Shown: positions 34,110-45,163 of the stretch, piece after piece
How the letters are laid out: each line of letters starts with the position of its first letter
How positions within the stretch are numbered: position 1 is the first letter of the stretch
Assembly (NCBI GenBank): GCA_965215025.1
Contig: CBDCCV010000001.1
Coordinates: 558,001-622,000, forward strand
DNA from: CBDCCV01 sp965215025
Lineage (GTDB): Bacteria > Bacteroidota > Rhodothermia > Rhodothermales > Salinibacteraceae
Direction: 5' to 3'
Length of the DNA stretch: 64,000 nt
Notes under the pieces: model-generated
The model's input: the letters and a program-made list of their open reading frames with translations, nothing else
The model's database searches: none
Told to the model about the DNA's origin: nothing
Position numbers and translations under genes: made by a program

Positions 34110-35128
34110 TGCGAGTACCAGGGGCCGTCGAGGTCGGCCTCGTAGATGCGCGAGGCCGTGTCCGTGTCGTCCGAGTCAATGACGAAGTAGACGTGGTCAC
34201 GCTCTGAAGGTTTGCGGCTCAGGCCCTCGACCTTACCGGTGAACGGCTCGCCGCTCTCGTCCAAAAGCTCGGCCCAGCGCGCGTCGCCGTCGGCGTCGAT
34301 GATGCCGAGGACGGAGCCGACGATCTCGCCCGTGTCCTCGTTCTCGGCCGAGGCGCTGAAGAGCACGATGCCCTCGGCAAGCGCCTCGGCGTCGGAGAAG
34401 GTGAGGCGGACGCCGTGCAGCTCACCCAGCTCGTACTGCACGACGTTGATGATGGCGGGCGGCGGCGCCTCGGCGGGGTCGTCCAGGAACGCTTGAAGCT
34501 CTTTCCAGCTGATGTCGCCGGTGGCGTCCACGGGCTTCAGGCGCCCGCGCGGCTCGGCGTTGCCGCGCTGGAAAAGGCGCAGGCGGTCCTCGTCCAAAAA
34601 GACGGCGCCCTCGACGTTGAGGCCGCTGCCCGAGAAGTCGCGGTTCTGGCTCAGCCGCCCGTGGAAGGCGGGCGTCTCGACGAGGCGCGTCTCCGGCTCG
34701 CCGTCGTGGTCCTTGTCGCGCCAGTCCACGGTGACGACCCACTCGCGCGTCTTGTGCGAGCCGCTGCCGAAGGCGACAAGCAATTGCCCATCGGTCGAGG
34801 GGTCGGCGGCGCAGGCTTCGAGGTCGAGCTTGTGCTTTTTGTTACCACGCTCCTCGTCGTGGACGCGGTCGCCGTCCGGCGCGGGCGGGAGCGCAACGCC
34901 GCGCACGCGGTGGCTGTCCGGCTCGACGAGGGCGAGGAAGTTGGCGTCGTCCTGCACGAGCGCGAAGCGGTTGATGAGGTAAACGAGGCTCGAGGCTGCG
35001 CGCACGTGGTTGGGGCGCTCGTCGCCGTCGGCGTCATCGTCATACGTCAGCGGCGAGGAGCGGACGACGCGCGCGGTGAGCTTGTCGTCTTTGCGGGCGT
35101 CTACTTTGCGGACGGTGGTGTCGGGCAT
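34103..35128 (-). CDS. DUF6929-like protein, beta-propeller-like
   Basis: 341 residues from the ATG at 35128. It has repeated blade-like strands with Asp-rich turns (FALVQDDANFLALVE, LLVAFGSGSHKTREWVVTVDW, NVEGAVFLDEDRLRLFQRG, GIVLFSASAENEDTGEIVGSVLGIID, HVYFVIDSDDTD). It has no signal peptide. The pattern resembles the DUF6929 family of Bacteroidota, recalled from experience, not checked. The last residues (Gln-Phe) and the stop codon come from the repeat at 34042-34109. Function unknown. Confidence 0.55.
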   Translation of the reverse strand: MPDTTVRKVDARKDDKLTARVVRSSPLTYDDDADGDERPNHVRAASSLVYLINRFALVQDDANFLALVEPDSHRVRGVALPPAPDGDRVHDEERGNKKHKLDLEACAADPSTDGQLLVAFGSGSHKTREWVVTVDWRDKDHDGEPETRLVETPAFHGRLSQNRDFSGSGLNVEGAVFLDEDRLRLFQRGNAEPRGRLKPVDATGDISWKELQAFLDDPAEAPPPAIINVVQYELGELHGVRLTFSDAEALAEGIVLFSASAENEDTGEIVGSVLGIIDADGDARWAELLDESGEPFTGKVEGLSRKPSERDHVYFVIDSDDTDTASRIYEADLDGPWYSQF

Positions 35129-35156
35129 GAGGCTGTTGTTTTGCGACAAGAGTGCG

Positions 35157-35594
35157 TTACGGCTGGCACCGGAATCCCATACCAACATGCTCGAAGTGGG
35201 CATCTCCGGTGAGCACGTCCTTGATCTTCAGTTCACGCATCACCACCATCGAGGTGAGGTCCGTGAAGGAGATGTTCGGTTTGTCACCGTACACTTGTCT
35301 AAACCTAACCGCTTTAGCAAAGCGCTCGGACGACACCCACTCCACCTGGAGAAGCCCGGCGCCTATGGCCCCCTCCAAACTGCTAAGAGAAGAATCGGCC
35401 AGAGGGAAAGGAAGGCGCTTGAAGAGCAGCGTAATCGTTTCATCCAGCACGTAGTCGGTCGTGTAAATGGTGCCTCCGTTGTTGCGGAAGTCTTCGTAGA
35501 ACCTGGAAGCCTCCGCATGGGCCGCCTCACGCCGGTCCCGCAGCGTGAGCCACCCCCACGTGTCTATGAAGAGGCGCCGCCGCTCAAGCGCCAT
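35157..35594 (-). CDS. PIN-domain toxin (VapC type)
   Basis: 145 residues. The conserved acidic positions of PIN ribonucleases are present: Asp in LFIDTWGWL, Glu in YVLDETITLL, and Asp residues in SFTDLTSMVVM and VLTGDAHFEHVG. It overlaps its antitoxin gene (35584-35862) by 11 bases, so the two are co-translated. Toxins of this type cleave tRNA or rRNA. Confidence 0.85.
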   Translation of the reverse strand: MALERRRLFIDTWGWLTLRDRREAAHAEASRFYEDFRNNGGTIYTTDYVLDETITLLFKRLPFPLADSSLSSLEGAIGAGLLQVEWVSSERFAKAVRFRQVYGDKPNISFTDLTSMVVMRELKIKDVLTGDAHFEHVGMGFRCQP

Positions 35595-35862
35595 ACAGCT
35601 CCCCGTCTATGCCTTGAGCCAGCCTGCCGTGTTCGACGCCGCCGACATAGTCAGTCAAAGGATCTTCTGCGAAAGGATCCTCCAGCAAAGGAGGTTCCTC
35701 CCGCGAAGGGTCTGCGAAGAGGTCCTGCAGAGCTGTCGGTCCTGCAGGCTCTGAGCGCTGCTCCCGAGATTGTAAGAACTCGGCGAAGTCGAGCACTTCC
35801 GCCTGCCGGTGTTCGGGCAAGCCGTCGAGCACGTCAGCTATGCGCTTCTTCACGTCGGGCAT
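35584..35862 (-). CDS. Antitoxin partner of the PIN toxin (DUF2281-like)
   Basis: 92 residues. The start DVKKRIADVLDGLPEHRQAEVLDFAEFLQSR is a helical, DUF2281-type antitoxin N-terminus; the rest is acidic and Pro-rich (EEPPLLEDPFAEDPL), which fits a flexible toxin-binding tail. It lies just 4 bases behind the gyrB stop codon, in the same direction, so its position there is a tight fit. Confidence 0.7.
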   Translation of the reverse strand: MPDVKKRIADVLDGLPEHRQAEVLDFAEFLQSREQRSEPAGPTALQDLFADPSREEPPLLEDPFAEDPLTDYVGGVEHGRLAQGIDGELYGA

Positions 35863-35866
35863 GGTT

Positions 35867-37849
<1,983 letters not shown>

Positions 37850-38053
37850 GACGGAATTTTTTCTTTTATGGAGATGCAAGGCGCGCCGCTGCCGGTCAAA
37901 ATACGGCGGCGCGCGTCTAAAAGCTATCCGTTATGTAACGCGCGCAAGCGTTTACGGTTCGCCCGATAAAGGCAGATGTGCAACGTAGGGGCATAGCCTG
38001 TCCCGGCACCGGGGGAGCGGCGTGCCCTCACCAACGACGGCACCGCAACAGCG

Positions 38054-38593
38054 CTACAGGCGCGTGCGAAGCTCGCGGCGCGTACGCTCGGCAAAGGCGG
38101 CTAGGCGGTCGAGGAACGCGCGTAGTTCGCCCAAGAAGTCCTCGGCGGGGTCTTCGCGCAGGACTTCGCAGGCGGCGTGCACCTGGCGCGCTTCCTCAAC
38201 GAGCGCTTCGGAGACGTCGGGGTAGAGGCTGAGGAGGCGCTGGTGCATCCCTTGCAGCAGGCGCTCGGCGCGGCCGAGCTTCATGAGCTGATCGAACCGG
38301 CGCACGGACGCTGTCAGCGCGCCCTCCTCCTCTTCTGCCGATGCGCGGCGTTCGGCCAGGACGTAGCTGGCGTGAAGCTGCCGGTGTAGCTCTTGGAGCG
38401 CGCGGGCAGCGGCGCGCAGGTACGGGCGCGTCACCCCGGCCGGCTCCTGCGCGGAGGGGTCGCGCCCGGCGCGGCGCTCTTTGGCGGCCTCCCACACGTC
38501 CACCGCCGTCTGGAGCGTGGCCAGAAGCGTCATGGACTGGAGCACGGCCGCTTCGCCGGGCGCGCGGTCGTCTTTGGGCGGGAGGTCGGCCAT
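38054..38593 (-). CDS. Orphan helical protein
   Basis: 179 residues, almost entirely alpha-helical by eye with frequent Ala, Arg, Glu and Leu, no membrane helix or signal. Heptad-like stretches run through MTLLATLQTAVDVWEAAKERR, LHRQLHASYVLAERR and ELRAFLDRLAAFAERTRREL. It could be a coiled-coil protein. I recognise no family. It lies alone behind the 204-bp gap from gyrB on the same strand. Confidence 0.6.
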   Translation of the reverse strand: MADLPPKDDRAPGEAAVLQSMTLLATLQTAVDVWEAAKERRAGRDPSAQEPAGVTRPYLRAAARALQELHRQLHASYVLAERRASAEEEEGALTASVRRFDQLMKLGRAERLLQGMHQRLLSLYPDVSEALVEEARQVHAACEVLREDPAEDFLGELRAFLDRLAAFAERTRRELRTRL

Positions 38594-38609
38594 GCGGAGA
38601 CGCGGGAGT

Positions 38610-38628
38610 GAATCGAGGAGACGACGAG
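38610..38628. repeat. Second copy of the GAATCGARGAGACGACGAG element
   Basis: This 19-base segment differs at one position from the left arm of the inverted repeat at 18006-18057. Here it stands alone upstream of the helical orphan gene at 38054. Confidence 0.45.
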
Positions 38629-38693
38629 TGGATGAAACAAGAGGTCGCAGGCTACGGCGCCGGGCGGCTTCGAGCTACAGGAGGCGGCATAAC

Positions 38694-39542
38694 TCAGCGC
38701 TTCGTCTTAGGTCCAGATGCACCATGCTCGCCTCCGGCTTCCGCTTCGTCAATCAGCTTGTACCCGACGTTCAACGTGCGGATGTTCTGCTGTCGAATCA
38801 CGAGGTAACTCCCGCGGATCCTGTAGAACCGCTTGTCGGCAGGAGGAAGCGTCTCGCCCTGTTGTTTTTCCTCGTCGTCCGCGAAAGACCGGCGCTGGGC
38901 GCTCTCCAGCACAATCCTGTCGAGGCGGCCTGCCGTATCGAAGAAGTAGTCGTTTAGAACGCCCCAATACAGCACAGCGCCTTCTTCCTGGCTTACAACT
39001 ACGGAAACGAACACGAAGTCAATCTCGGTGCTCAGGAATTTGCGAATGGACCGGACGCTCCGCTTCTCCTGCTTTACATCGAAGACCCTGGCCTCTCCGG
39101 AGAAGGTGTAATACCACTCGTTGTTGAACCGGAGGAAATCGTAGCGCAAATCAAGATGGTAGCGCCGGACTCCCGCGTGAATCAGGTATCCGGACAGCAG
39201 CCCCGCACCGTTGACGCACAACAGGTACGTTAAGATGGAACCGGCGTGACCAGCAACCGCATCCAGGTAGCCTCCGATGCGTCCTGCCTCTACCGGCGGC
39301 CACCCGGCTAGGAGCGCCAGCAGTGCTTCAAAGTTAATAGCCGCTCTCGAGAAAGCGCTAACTAATCCTACGGCCACGCCGTTTAAAATGAGCGCGCCCA
39401 GGATACCGCTGGCAACCTCGTCCTGGAGCGTGCTAAGCGAGGAAGGACTCCGCGCGAAGAACCCTTTCCTGTACGCATACCTGAAAAGAATGCCCGGTAA
39501 CACAAGGAGCGTGACGACTAACGCCGGGAAGGCGATGTTCAT
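38694..39542 (-). CDS. Membrane protein, DUF6338-like
   Basis: 282 residues. Hydrophobic segments at about 4-20, 46-66, 72-82 and 104-123 suggest three or four membrane helices; the rest is cytoplasmic and ends with a beta-rich part (FYRIRGSYLVIRQQNIRTLNVGY). The FRYAYRKGFFARSP start resembles DUF6338 proteins (recalled). It overlaps the small gene at 39539 by ATGA. The DNA is AT-richer than most neighbours, so this pair may be horizontally acquired. Confidence 0.6.
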   Translation of the reverse strand: MNIAFPALVVTLLVLPGILFRYAYRKGFFARSPSSLSTLQDEVASGILGALILNGVAVGLVSAFSRAAINFEALLALLAGWPPVEAGRIGGYLDAVAGHAGSILTYLLCVNGAGLLSGYLIHAGVRRYHLDLRYDFLRFNNEWYYTFSGEARVFDVKQEKRSVRSIRKFLSTEIDFVFVSVVVSQEEGAVLYWGVLNDYFFDTAGRLDRIVLESAQRRSFADDEEKQQGETLPPADKRFYRIRGSYLVIRQQNIRTLNVGYKLIDEAEAGGEHGASGPKTKR

Positions 39543-39742
39543 CTGTCCGCTCGGGACTCCTCTATACGGCGCGTCTCTTCTTCTCGCTCTGGGGAATACC
39601 TCGGGGCGTTACGCACGCGGTACACTTTCTCCTCGACATAAACCGTGTGCCCGTTTCGCTGACGCGCAGCCTGGACCAAGTCGAAAGACGCTTGCTCATT
39701 AGCCAGAATACGGCGCGCTCGGTCAGACTTCGGAGCTTTCAT
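39539..39742 (-). CDS. Small orphan partner protein of the 38694 gene
   Basis: 67 residues, basic and charged (RRILANEQASFDLVQAARQRNG, VYRVRNAPRYSPEREEE), no signal or membrane helix. It overlaps the next gene by ATGA, so both are co-translated. Unknown family; small soluble proteins paired with DUF6338-type membrane proteins are seen in other genomes, but the pairing is only noted here. Confidence 0.5.
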   Translation of the reverse strand: MKAPKSDRARRILANEQASFDLVQAARQRNGHTVYVEEKVYRVRNAPRYSPEREEETRRIEESRADR

Positions 39743-39858
39743 AGCGTTTCCTTCCAGTTAGTGAGGCGAAGCTACTGCCTTACTACACACTGCGGCGCCT
39801 TTCTGTTCACTCGCGCACCGTCCGAAAAGCGCTTGGTCTCGCAAAGACGCGCGACGTC

Positions 39859-40518
39859 TCACACTTCGAGGTAGCGCATAAACTCCTGCACGCGCTCGAG
39901 GAGAGCGCTGTCCTCTTCGCCAAAGGAGGCCACGATGCGGTAGCCGTTGTGCTCAAGCATGTGGCGCGCGCGCGTAGCATCGGTGGTGTTGAGCTTGACG
40001 GTGACGCGGCGCGGCCCCTCAGCCGTGGCGGGCGGCTCGGAGGCGACGGAGAGCACCTTGGCCGCGCTCTGCTCGATAAGATGGACGAGCTTGCCGAGCG
40101 AGTAGTCGCGCGGGTCGATCTCCAGAGCCAGGATGGCGCCGGCTTCCTGCGTGGCGAGCATCCGCGCAAACTGGTTGAAGAGGTCGTAGCGGCGGACGGC
40201 GCCGAGGTAGCGGCCCTCTTCGTCGGTGACCGGCGCCGTGGTCAGGTCGTGCTGGACCATGACCTTCGTGACGTCGAAGACGTGATCGCTCGGGCGCACG
40301 CTGATGGGCTTGCGGCCGAGGAGCATACGGATTTCGGTGTCCGGGTCGCCCGCTTCGAGGAGCTGGTCCTCGGAGACGAGGCCGAGGAGCATCTGCCCGG
40401 CGTCCACCACGGGGAGGTGGCGCACGCTGTACTCCATGAGCTGGCTGAGGGCATCCTCGACCGCGTCGTTCGGGGCGAGCGACGGCAAATCGGCACTGAT
40501 GAGGCTCTGGATCTTCAT
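39859..40518 (-). CDS. CBS-domain protein with C-terminal ACT-like part
   Basis: 219 residues. Two CBS repeats are seen at about 1-55 (LPSLAPNDAVEDALSQLMEYSVRHLPVVD) and 68-120 (PISVRPSDHVFDVTKVMVQHDLTTAPV). The rest, from about 128 (AILALEIDPRDYSLGKLVHLIEQSAAKVLSV), looks like an ACT-type domain with RVTVKLNTTDATRARHML. Such proteins sense adenine nucleotides or similar small ligands. No partner enzyme is adjacent. Confidence 0.8.
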   Translation of the reverse strand: MKIQSLISADLPSLAPNDAVEDALSQLMEYSVRHLPVVDAGQMLLGLVSEDQLLEAGDPDTEIRMLLGRKPISVRPSDHVFDVTKVMVQHDLTTAPVTDEEGRYLGAVRRYDLFNQFARMLATQEAGAILALEIDPRDYSLGKLVHLIEQSAAKVLSVASEPPATAEGPRRVTVKLNTTDATRARHMLEHNGYRIVASFGEEDSALLERVQEFMRYLEV

Positions 40519-40731
40519 GGCGGAGCGGACAGGCTGAGGGCGGCGCGGGCGGTTACAGGGCTGGGCGTTACCTACTTATGGGGTCTGCAATCGCTGTGCC
40601 GCTTTGTCCGGGGCGGCCGCAGGCTGACAGGGGCGCAGGCGTAGAAGGAGTTACGAGGCGATGTGCAAAGGTGCAAGGTATTTTGGGCGACCCTGCCGTC
40701 ATCTTTTCCGCCGCTCTGCTGCACAGGCACG

Positions 40732-42111
40732 CTACGAGGCTGAGGAGCCGTCCGAGGCGGCGGGGAGCGGCGTGAGGTCGGGGAAGTTTTCGAGCATCCG
40801 CTGCACGTCGGCGTCGTACTTTTTTGAGATGCGGTACCTGAGGCGCGCCACGGCCTGCGGCTTGGCCTCACCATCGGCCATGCCGTTGCGGGCGTAGAGG
40901 TACTCCTCGCTCACCACGTCGGCCACGTTATGGATGTGCGAAATGGCCTTCGGCGAGGTCACCGGCACGAGGGCGGAGCGCTCCACGAAGTCCTCCTCCA
41001 CCACGGCGAGGAGGTCCGCCTTGAGCTTGTCGAGGCCGATGCCGCGCAGGGCCGAGACGAACGAGGCCTCCGGGTACGCGCGCCGCAGCGCCTCGATGCG
41101 CTGGCGCCCGCTCACCGCATCTACCTTGTTGAAGACGACGAGCGTGGGCTTGTCCTCCGCGCCGATCTCCTGGAGCGTCTCGACCACCACGCGCATGTGG
41201 TCCTCGTAGCGCGGGTGCGAGGCGTCTACCACGTGCAGCAAAACATCGCTCTCGCGCGTCTCGTCCAGTGTAGATTTGAAGCTCTCGATGAGCTTGTGCG
41301 GCAGCTTGCGGATAAAGCCGACCGTGTCGGAGAGGAGCGCCTGCTTGTTCGTGTCGAGCGAGACGAGGCGCGTGGTGGCGTCGAGCGTGGCGAAGAGCTT
41401 GTTCTCGGCCAAGACGCCCGCGCCCGCGATGGCGTTCATGAGCGTGGACTTCCCCGCGTTCGTGTAGCCGACGACGGAGACGCGCGTGTGACGGCTGCGG
41501 CCCTTGCGCTGCGTCTGCCGCTGCCGGTCGATCTTGTCGAGGTCCTCACGCAGCTTCGCCATGCGGTCCTCGATGAGGCGACGGTCCGTCTCGATCTGCG
41601 TCTCGCCCGGCCCCTTCGTGCCGATGCCGCCCTTCTGCCGCGAGAGGTGCGTCCAGCGCCGCGTGAGCCGGCTGCGGATGTAGTCAAGCTGCGCGAGTTC
41701 GACCTGCGTCTTGGCCGCCGCCGTCTGCGCGCGGCTGGCGAAGATGTCCAGGATCAGCCCGCTGCGGTCCAGGAGCTTGCAATCGAAAGCCTTCTCCAGG
41801 TTGCGGATCTGCACCGGCGCGAGGTCGTCGTCGAAGATGACGAGGTCGGTGCCGCGCTCGGCCACGAGGCGCTTGACCTCGGTGACCTTCCCGCTGCCGA
41901 TGAACGTGGACGGGTTCACGCGCGAGAGCGACTGCGTGACGCGGTCGGTGACCTCGGCGCCGGCGGTGCGGGCCAGCTGCTCGAGTTCGTTGAGGGCGTC
42001 GCGGGCGTCCCAGCGCGTGTGGCCGGGCGCGGTCACGCCCACGATGATGGCGGATTCGGGCGTCGGCTGCTGCGTGGCGTACAAAGGCAAAAGGCGGCTA
42101 TGGGAAAGCAT
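40732..42111 (-). CDS. hflX: GTPase HflX
   Basis: 459 residues. The N-terminal HflX domain has NPSTFIGSGKVTEVKRL and VIFDDDLAPVQIRNLE; the linker has GGIGTKGPGETQIETDRR; the G domain has the P-loop GYTNAGKST, the switch LDTNKQALLSDTVGF and NKVD (as NKVDAVSG). HflX splits stalled 70S ribosomes under stress. All four GTPase motifs are intact. Confidence 0.96.
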   Translation of the reverse strand: MLSHSRLLPLYATQQPTPESAIIVGVTAPGHTRWDARDALNELEQLARTAGAEVTDRVTQSLSRVNPSTFIGSGKVTEVKRLVAERGTDLVIFDDDLAPVQIRNLEKAFDCKLLDRSGLILDIFASRAQTAAAKTQVELAQLDYIRSRLTRRWTHLSRQKGGIGTKGPGETQIETDRRLIEDRMAKLREDLDKIDRQRQTQRKGRSRHTRVSVVGYTNAGKSTLMNAIAGAGVLAENKLFATLDATTRLVSLDTNKQALLSDTVGFIRKLPHKLIESFKSTLDETRESDVLLHVVDASHPRYEDHMRVVVETLQEIGAEDKPTLVVFNKVDAVSGRQRIEALRRAYPEASFVSALRGIGLDKLKADLLAVVEEDFVERSALVPVTSPKAISHIHNVADVVSEEYLYARNGMADGEAKPQAVARLRYRISKKYDADVQRMLENFPDLTPLPAASDGSSAS

Positions 42112-42170
42112 TGGAGCGCCCGGCGGAAATGCTGCTCGGCACGCGCTTCTCTTTTACCCAACCTGAGGCG

Positions 42171-42185
42171 CAGGGTTGCACCCTG
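42171..42185. repeat. Small hairpin CAGGGTTGCACCCTG upstream of hflX
   Basis: CAGGGT pairs with ACCCTG around TGC, in the 203-bp gap upstream of hflX. The element is flanked by GCGC sequences (GCGCAGGG and GGAATGCGC) and is common in repeat families of high-GC genomes. No other copy is seen in this window. Confidence 0.4.
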
Positions 42186-42314
42186 GAATGCGCCTTGCGC
42201 CGCCGCCCGCGCCTCTTCTGCAAGGATGTTGTGAACGTAAGATGTGCACGACGGCGGACGCCAGACGATGCTTAAAACCTGAGAACGGGTGTCCATCGCC
42301 ACGCGCACAGCGCG

Positions 42315-42869
42315 TCAGCGCTCGGCCAGGGCCTGCTGCGCATCGAAGTCGAAGCGCGCATCGGCCTTTTCGCGGACGAGGGCGGCAAAGGCGTCGCGGT
42401 AGGGGGGCGGCACCCGGAGTTCGAGCCGGCGCCGCGCGCGCGTCTCGTCCTCGTAGAGGAAGACGTAGCGGCCCGCCTCGGCGTGGCAGAAGTAGTCCAC
42501 GACCTGCTGCCAGGCCACGGCGTGGCGCCCGCGCCCGGCGTGCGCCACGATGCCGTAGCGGGAGATGAGCACCGTGCGCGCCAAAAACGCGGCCGTGAAC
42601 CAAAAGGCGCCGCCCGCGCCGTAGCCGGCCAAGACCACGGCCCACAGCATCTCGTCGGTCCAGTAAGCGTAGACGAGCGCGGCCACCACCAGGGCGGTAA
42701 ACGCGGCCGGCCACGCCAGCGCGCGGGCGGTGCGCTCGCCCATCCACGTCATCAGCACGGCGCGCACGCGCATCCAATTGACCACCATGGCGAGCATCCA
42801 CGTGGAGGCCACGCCCAAGAAGATACAGAGCAGCCCCAGGTGCAGCAGGGTGGAAAACGGCGTGGACAT
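42315..42869 (-). CDS. Membrane protein of unknown function
   Basis: 184 residues from the ATG at 42869. Hydrophobic stretches at about 5-28 (STLLHLGLLCIFLGVASTWML), 47-75 and 83-108 give three or four membrane helices; the rest is soluble and contains YFCHAEAGRYVFLYEDETRARRRLEL. A longer upstream frame overlaps the VWA gene's end and is rejected. I recognise no family. It lies between the VWA gene and hflX on the same strand. Confidence 0.55.
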   Translation of the reverse strand: MSTPFSTLLHLGLLCIFLGVASTWMLAMVVNWMRVRAVLMTWMGERTARALAWPAAFTALVVAALVYAYWTDEMLWAVVLAGYGAGGAFWFTAAFLARTVLISRYGIVAHAGRGRHAVAWQQVVDYFCHAEAGRYVFLYEDETRARRRLELRVPPPYRDAFAALVREKADARFDFDAQQALAER

Positions 42870-42939
42870 GGGCGCGTGCTTGTGAAAGGGGGGGCAGGAA
42901 AAAGCGCTTCCAGCAGCCCGCTCGTGCCGGGGCTGAAGC

Positions 42940-45060
42940 CTACGTCGCCTCGGGCTGCCACTGCCGGGCGACGAGCATCTCGGCCACGAGGAAGCCCAAC
43001 GCCAGGAGCAAAAAGACGTTCCAGATTTCGAGTCCGGCGCGCTCGGTGCGCAGCGCCTCGGCCACGCCCTGAGCGCCGCCCTCGCCCGCTCGGAACACCT
43101 GCACGCTCTGCCCCAGCGCATCGCCTAGGCGCTCGGCGGCCTCATCGGGGACGAGCGTGCTCAGGTCGGACTCGGCGCGGTCCGGGTTGAGCGCCACGCG
43201 CCGCACGAGCGAGTCGCCCGCCACGACGTCGTAGACGCCCGGCGCGCGCAGCGAGGCGTCCGTCTCCAGGAGCACGGCGCCGAAGCGCTCCGCCTGCTCC
43301 GGCGTCGTCTCCGTGCCGTCGGGGCCGACGAGGCGCAACGGCTCGCCCGGCGGCGCCCCGGCAATGCGGAGTTCGCCCGGCCGCCCGGCCACTAGCCCTT
43401 CGCCCGCTACCGATTCGCCCGCTGTGAGGTAGTAGAGCGCGCGGTAGAGGAGCGGGACGAAGAGGCCGCGCGTGGGGAGGTCGCTCCACGCCAGGTCCGG
43501 CGCCACGGCCATCACGAAAGCGGCGCCGCGCCCGTGGCGGATCTCCTGCAGAAAGGGCCGCCCGTTGGAGAGTTCGATCAGCGTCTGCTCGGTGCCCGAG
43601 CGCGGGGCGTAGTCCATCGCGTAGGTCACGGACGGCTCCTCGAGCGTGGCCTCCTCGCGCCCCTCGTCGAAGACGCCCTCGAAGAGCGGATGCTCCAGGT
43701 CCACGCGCTCGAACGAGGCCACGGGCCGCTCGCCGCCGCGCGTGCCGCTGAATCCCGTCACCGCCCCGCCGCCGAGCGCCTCGAAAAGCGCGTCGTACTC
43801 CGCCGCCTGCGGACGCGCGTTCGGGAAGAAGAGCAGCCCGCCGCCGCCCTCGACGTAGCGCTGAAGGGCGGAGCGCTCGCCGCTCGACAGATCGCGCGGG
43901 CCGACGAGCACGACGGCGTCGTACGCGGAGAGCGCCGTGCCGGGAAGGCGGCCTTCGGGGATCGTCTCCGCATCGAAGGCCACGCGCCCTTCGGTCAGCT
44001 CCGAGGAGAGGGCCAGCTCGACGTAGTCCGTGCGCTCGCCCTCGCCCTGGACGATGAGGACGCGGCGCACGCGCGGGACGTGGAGCGCGAAGAAGCGCAC
44101 GTCGTCGCCCTCGAAGTCGTCGCCCTCGATCTCGACGCGCCCCGGCAGCCAGCCTCTTTGCTGCGGCGTGGCCGTGAAGCGCACCACGGCGGACGCGCCC
44201 GCTGGAAGCGCCTCGGCGGTGGCCTGCGCCACGCGCGTCTCGCCCAGGAACAGGCTCGCCACGTACGAGGAGAGCGTTTCATCTGAGAAGTTGCGCAGCG
44301 TCGCCGCGATCTGCACCGGCTGCCCGGCCTCCACGATGCGGCTCTCGACCTCGACCTCCGTTACGGCCACGTTCGCGTGCGCTCGTTCTCCGATAGGCAG
44401 AAGACGGACGGGCACATTCTCCGGCAGCACGGCGGCGAGCGAATCGGCCAGCGTGCTTGCCTGCGCATCTGACAAGAGATACAGCACGCGGTTCGGATGC
44501 GTGGCCTCTTCGTCGAGGAGGCGGGCGGCACGGGCGGCGGCGCGGCTCAGCGGCACAGCGCCGGGCGCGGTCTCGATCTCCGCGAGCGCCTCCTGCGCGG
44601 CGATGCGGCCTCGGTAGGGCGCCGCCGAGCCGGCCTCCCCAGCGGTGGTGACGATGAACGCCTCGTCGCCTTCTTGCAGATCCTCGGCGATGCCGGCGGC
44701 CAGCTCTTTGGCCTGTGCGAGGTACTGGCCCTGCCCGTCGCGCAGCGTCATCGAGAGCGAGTTGTCGATCACGAGCGCGGCGGAGGTCGGCACGCGCGCG
44801 CCGACGGTGCCGGCGGCCGAGCCGGTGAGCGTGGGCCGCGCGAAGGCCATCACCAGGGACGCCACGGCCAGAATGCGCAAGAGGAGCAAGAGCCACTGCT
44901 TGATCTTGACGCGCTGCATGGTGGACTTCTGCAGCTCTTTGACGAAGGCGAGCGAGGAGAAGTCCACCTTCTTGGGCCGGCGCAAGTTGAGGAGATGGAG
45001 CAGCACCGGGATGGCCGCCGCCGCCAGGCCCAGGAGCACGAGCGGGTCGAGAAAGGTCAT
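42940..45060 (-). CDS. BatA-like protein with N-terminal membrane helices and VWA domain
   Basis: 706 residues. The N-terminus carries the TIGR02226-type double membrane region (LDPLVLLGLAAAAIPVLLHLLNLRRPKKVDFSSLAFVKEL and WLLLLLRILAVASLVMAFARP). A VWA domain follows, with the metal site DNSLSM (D-x-S-x-S). The large periplasmic part contains glutamine amidotransferase-like pieces (VVLVGPRDLSSGERSALQRYVEGGGGLL). A final helix is at 685-701. BatA-like proteins occur in Bacteroidota aerotolerance/stress operons, but here no MoxR or BatB partner is seen. Confidence 0.85.
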   Translation of the reverse strand: MTFLDPLVLLGLAAAAIPVLLHLLNLRRPKKVDFSSLAFVKELQKSTMQRVKIKQWLLLLLRILAVASLVMAFARPTLTGSAAGTVGARVPTSAALVIDNSLSMTLRDGQGQYLAQAKELAAGIAEDLQEGDEAFIVTTAGEAGSAAPYRGRIAAQEALAEIETAPGAVPLSRAAARAARLLDEEATHPNRVLYLLSDAQASTLADSLAAVLPENVPVRLLPIGERAHANVAVTEVEVESRIVEAGQPVQIAATLRNFSDETLSSYVASLFLGETRVAQATAEALPAGASAVVRFTATPQQRGWLPGRVEIEGDDFEGDDVRFFALHVPRVRRVLIVQGEGERTDYVELALSSELTEGRVAFDAETIPEGRLPGTALSAYDAVVLVGPRDLSSGERSALQRYVEGGGGLLFFPNARPQAAEYDALFEALGGGAVTGFSGTRGGERPVASFERVDLEHPLFEGVFDEGREEATLEEPSVTYAMDYAPRSGTEQTLIELSNGRPFLQEIRHGRGAAFVMAVAPDLAWSDLPTRGLFVPLLYRALYYLTAGESVAGEGLVAGRPGELRIAGAPPGEPLRLVGPDGTETTPEQAERFGAVLLETDASLRAPGVYDVVAGDSLVRRVALNPDRAESDLSTLVPDEAAERLGDALGQSVQVFRAGEGGAQGVAEALRTERAGLEIWNVFLLLALGFLVAEMLVARQWQPEAT

Positions 45061-45163
45061 GCGGCGCGGGCGTGTGGGAAGATAGTCGGGGCGGCGGCGT
45101 GGGGCTTTGAACGGCTGCGCCGGTGCCTGTTTCCGCGAGGGGGCTTGTTTCTGCGGAGCCGGC

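Noticed and set aside
40930..42234. A 434-codon plus-strand open frame across hflX
   Set aside because: Antisense shadow of the intact HflX gene; composition is Arg/Glu/Val-rich without recognisable features.
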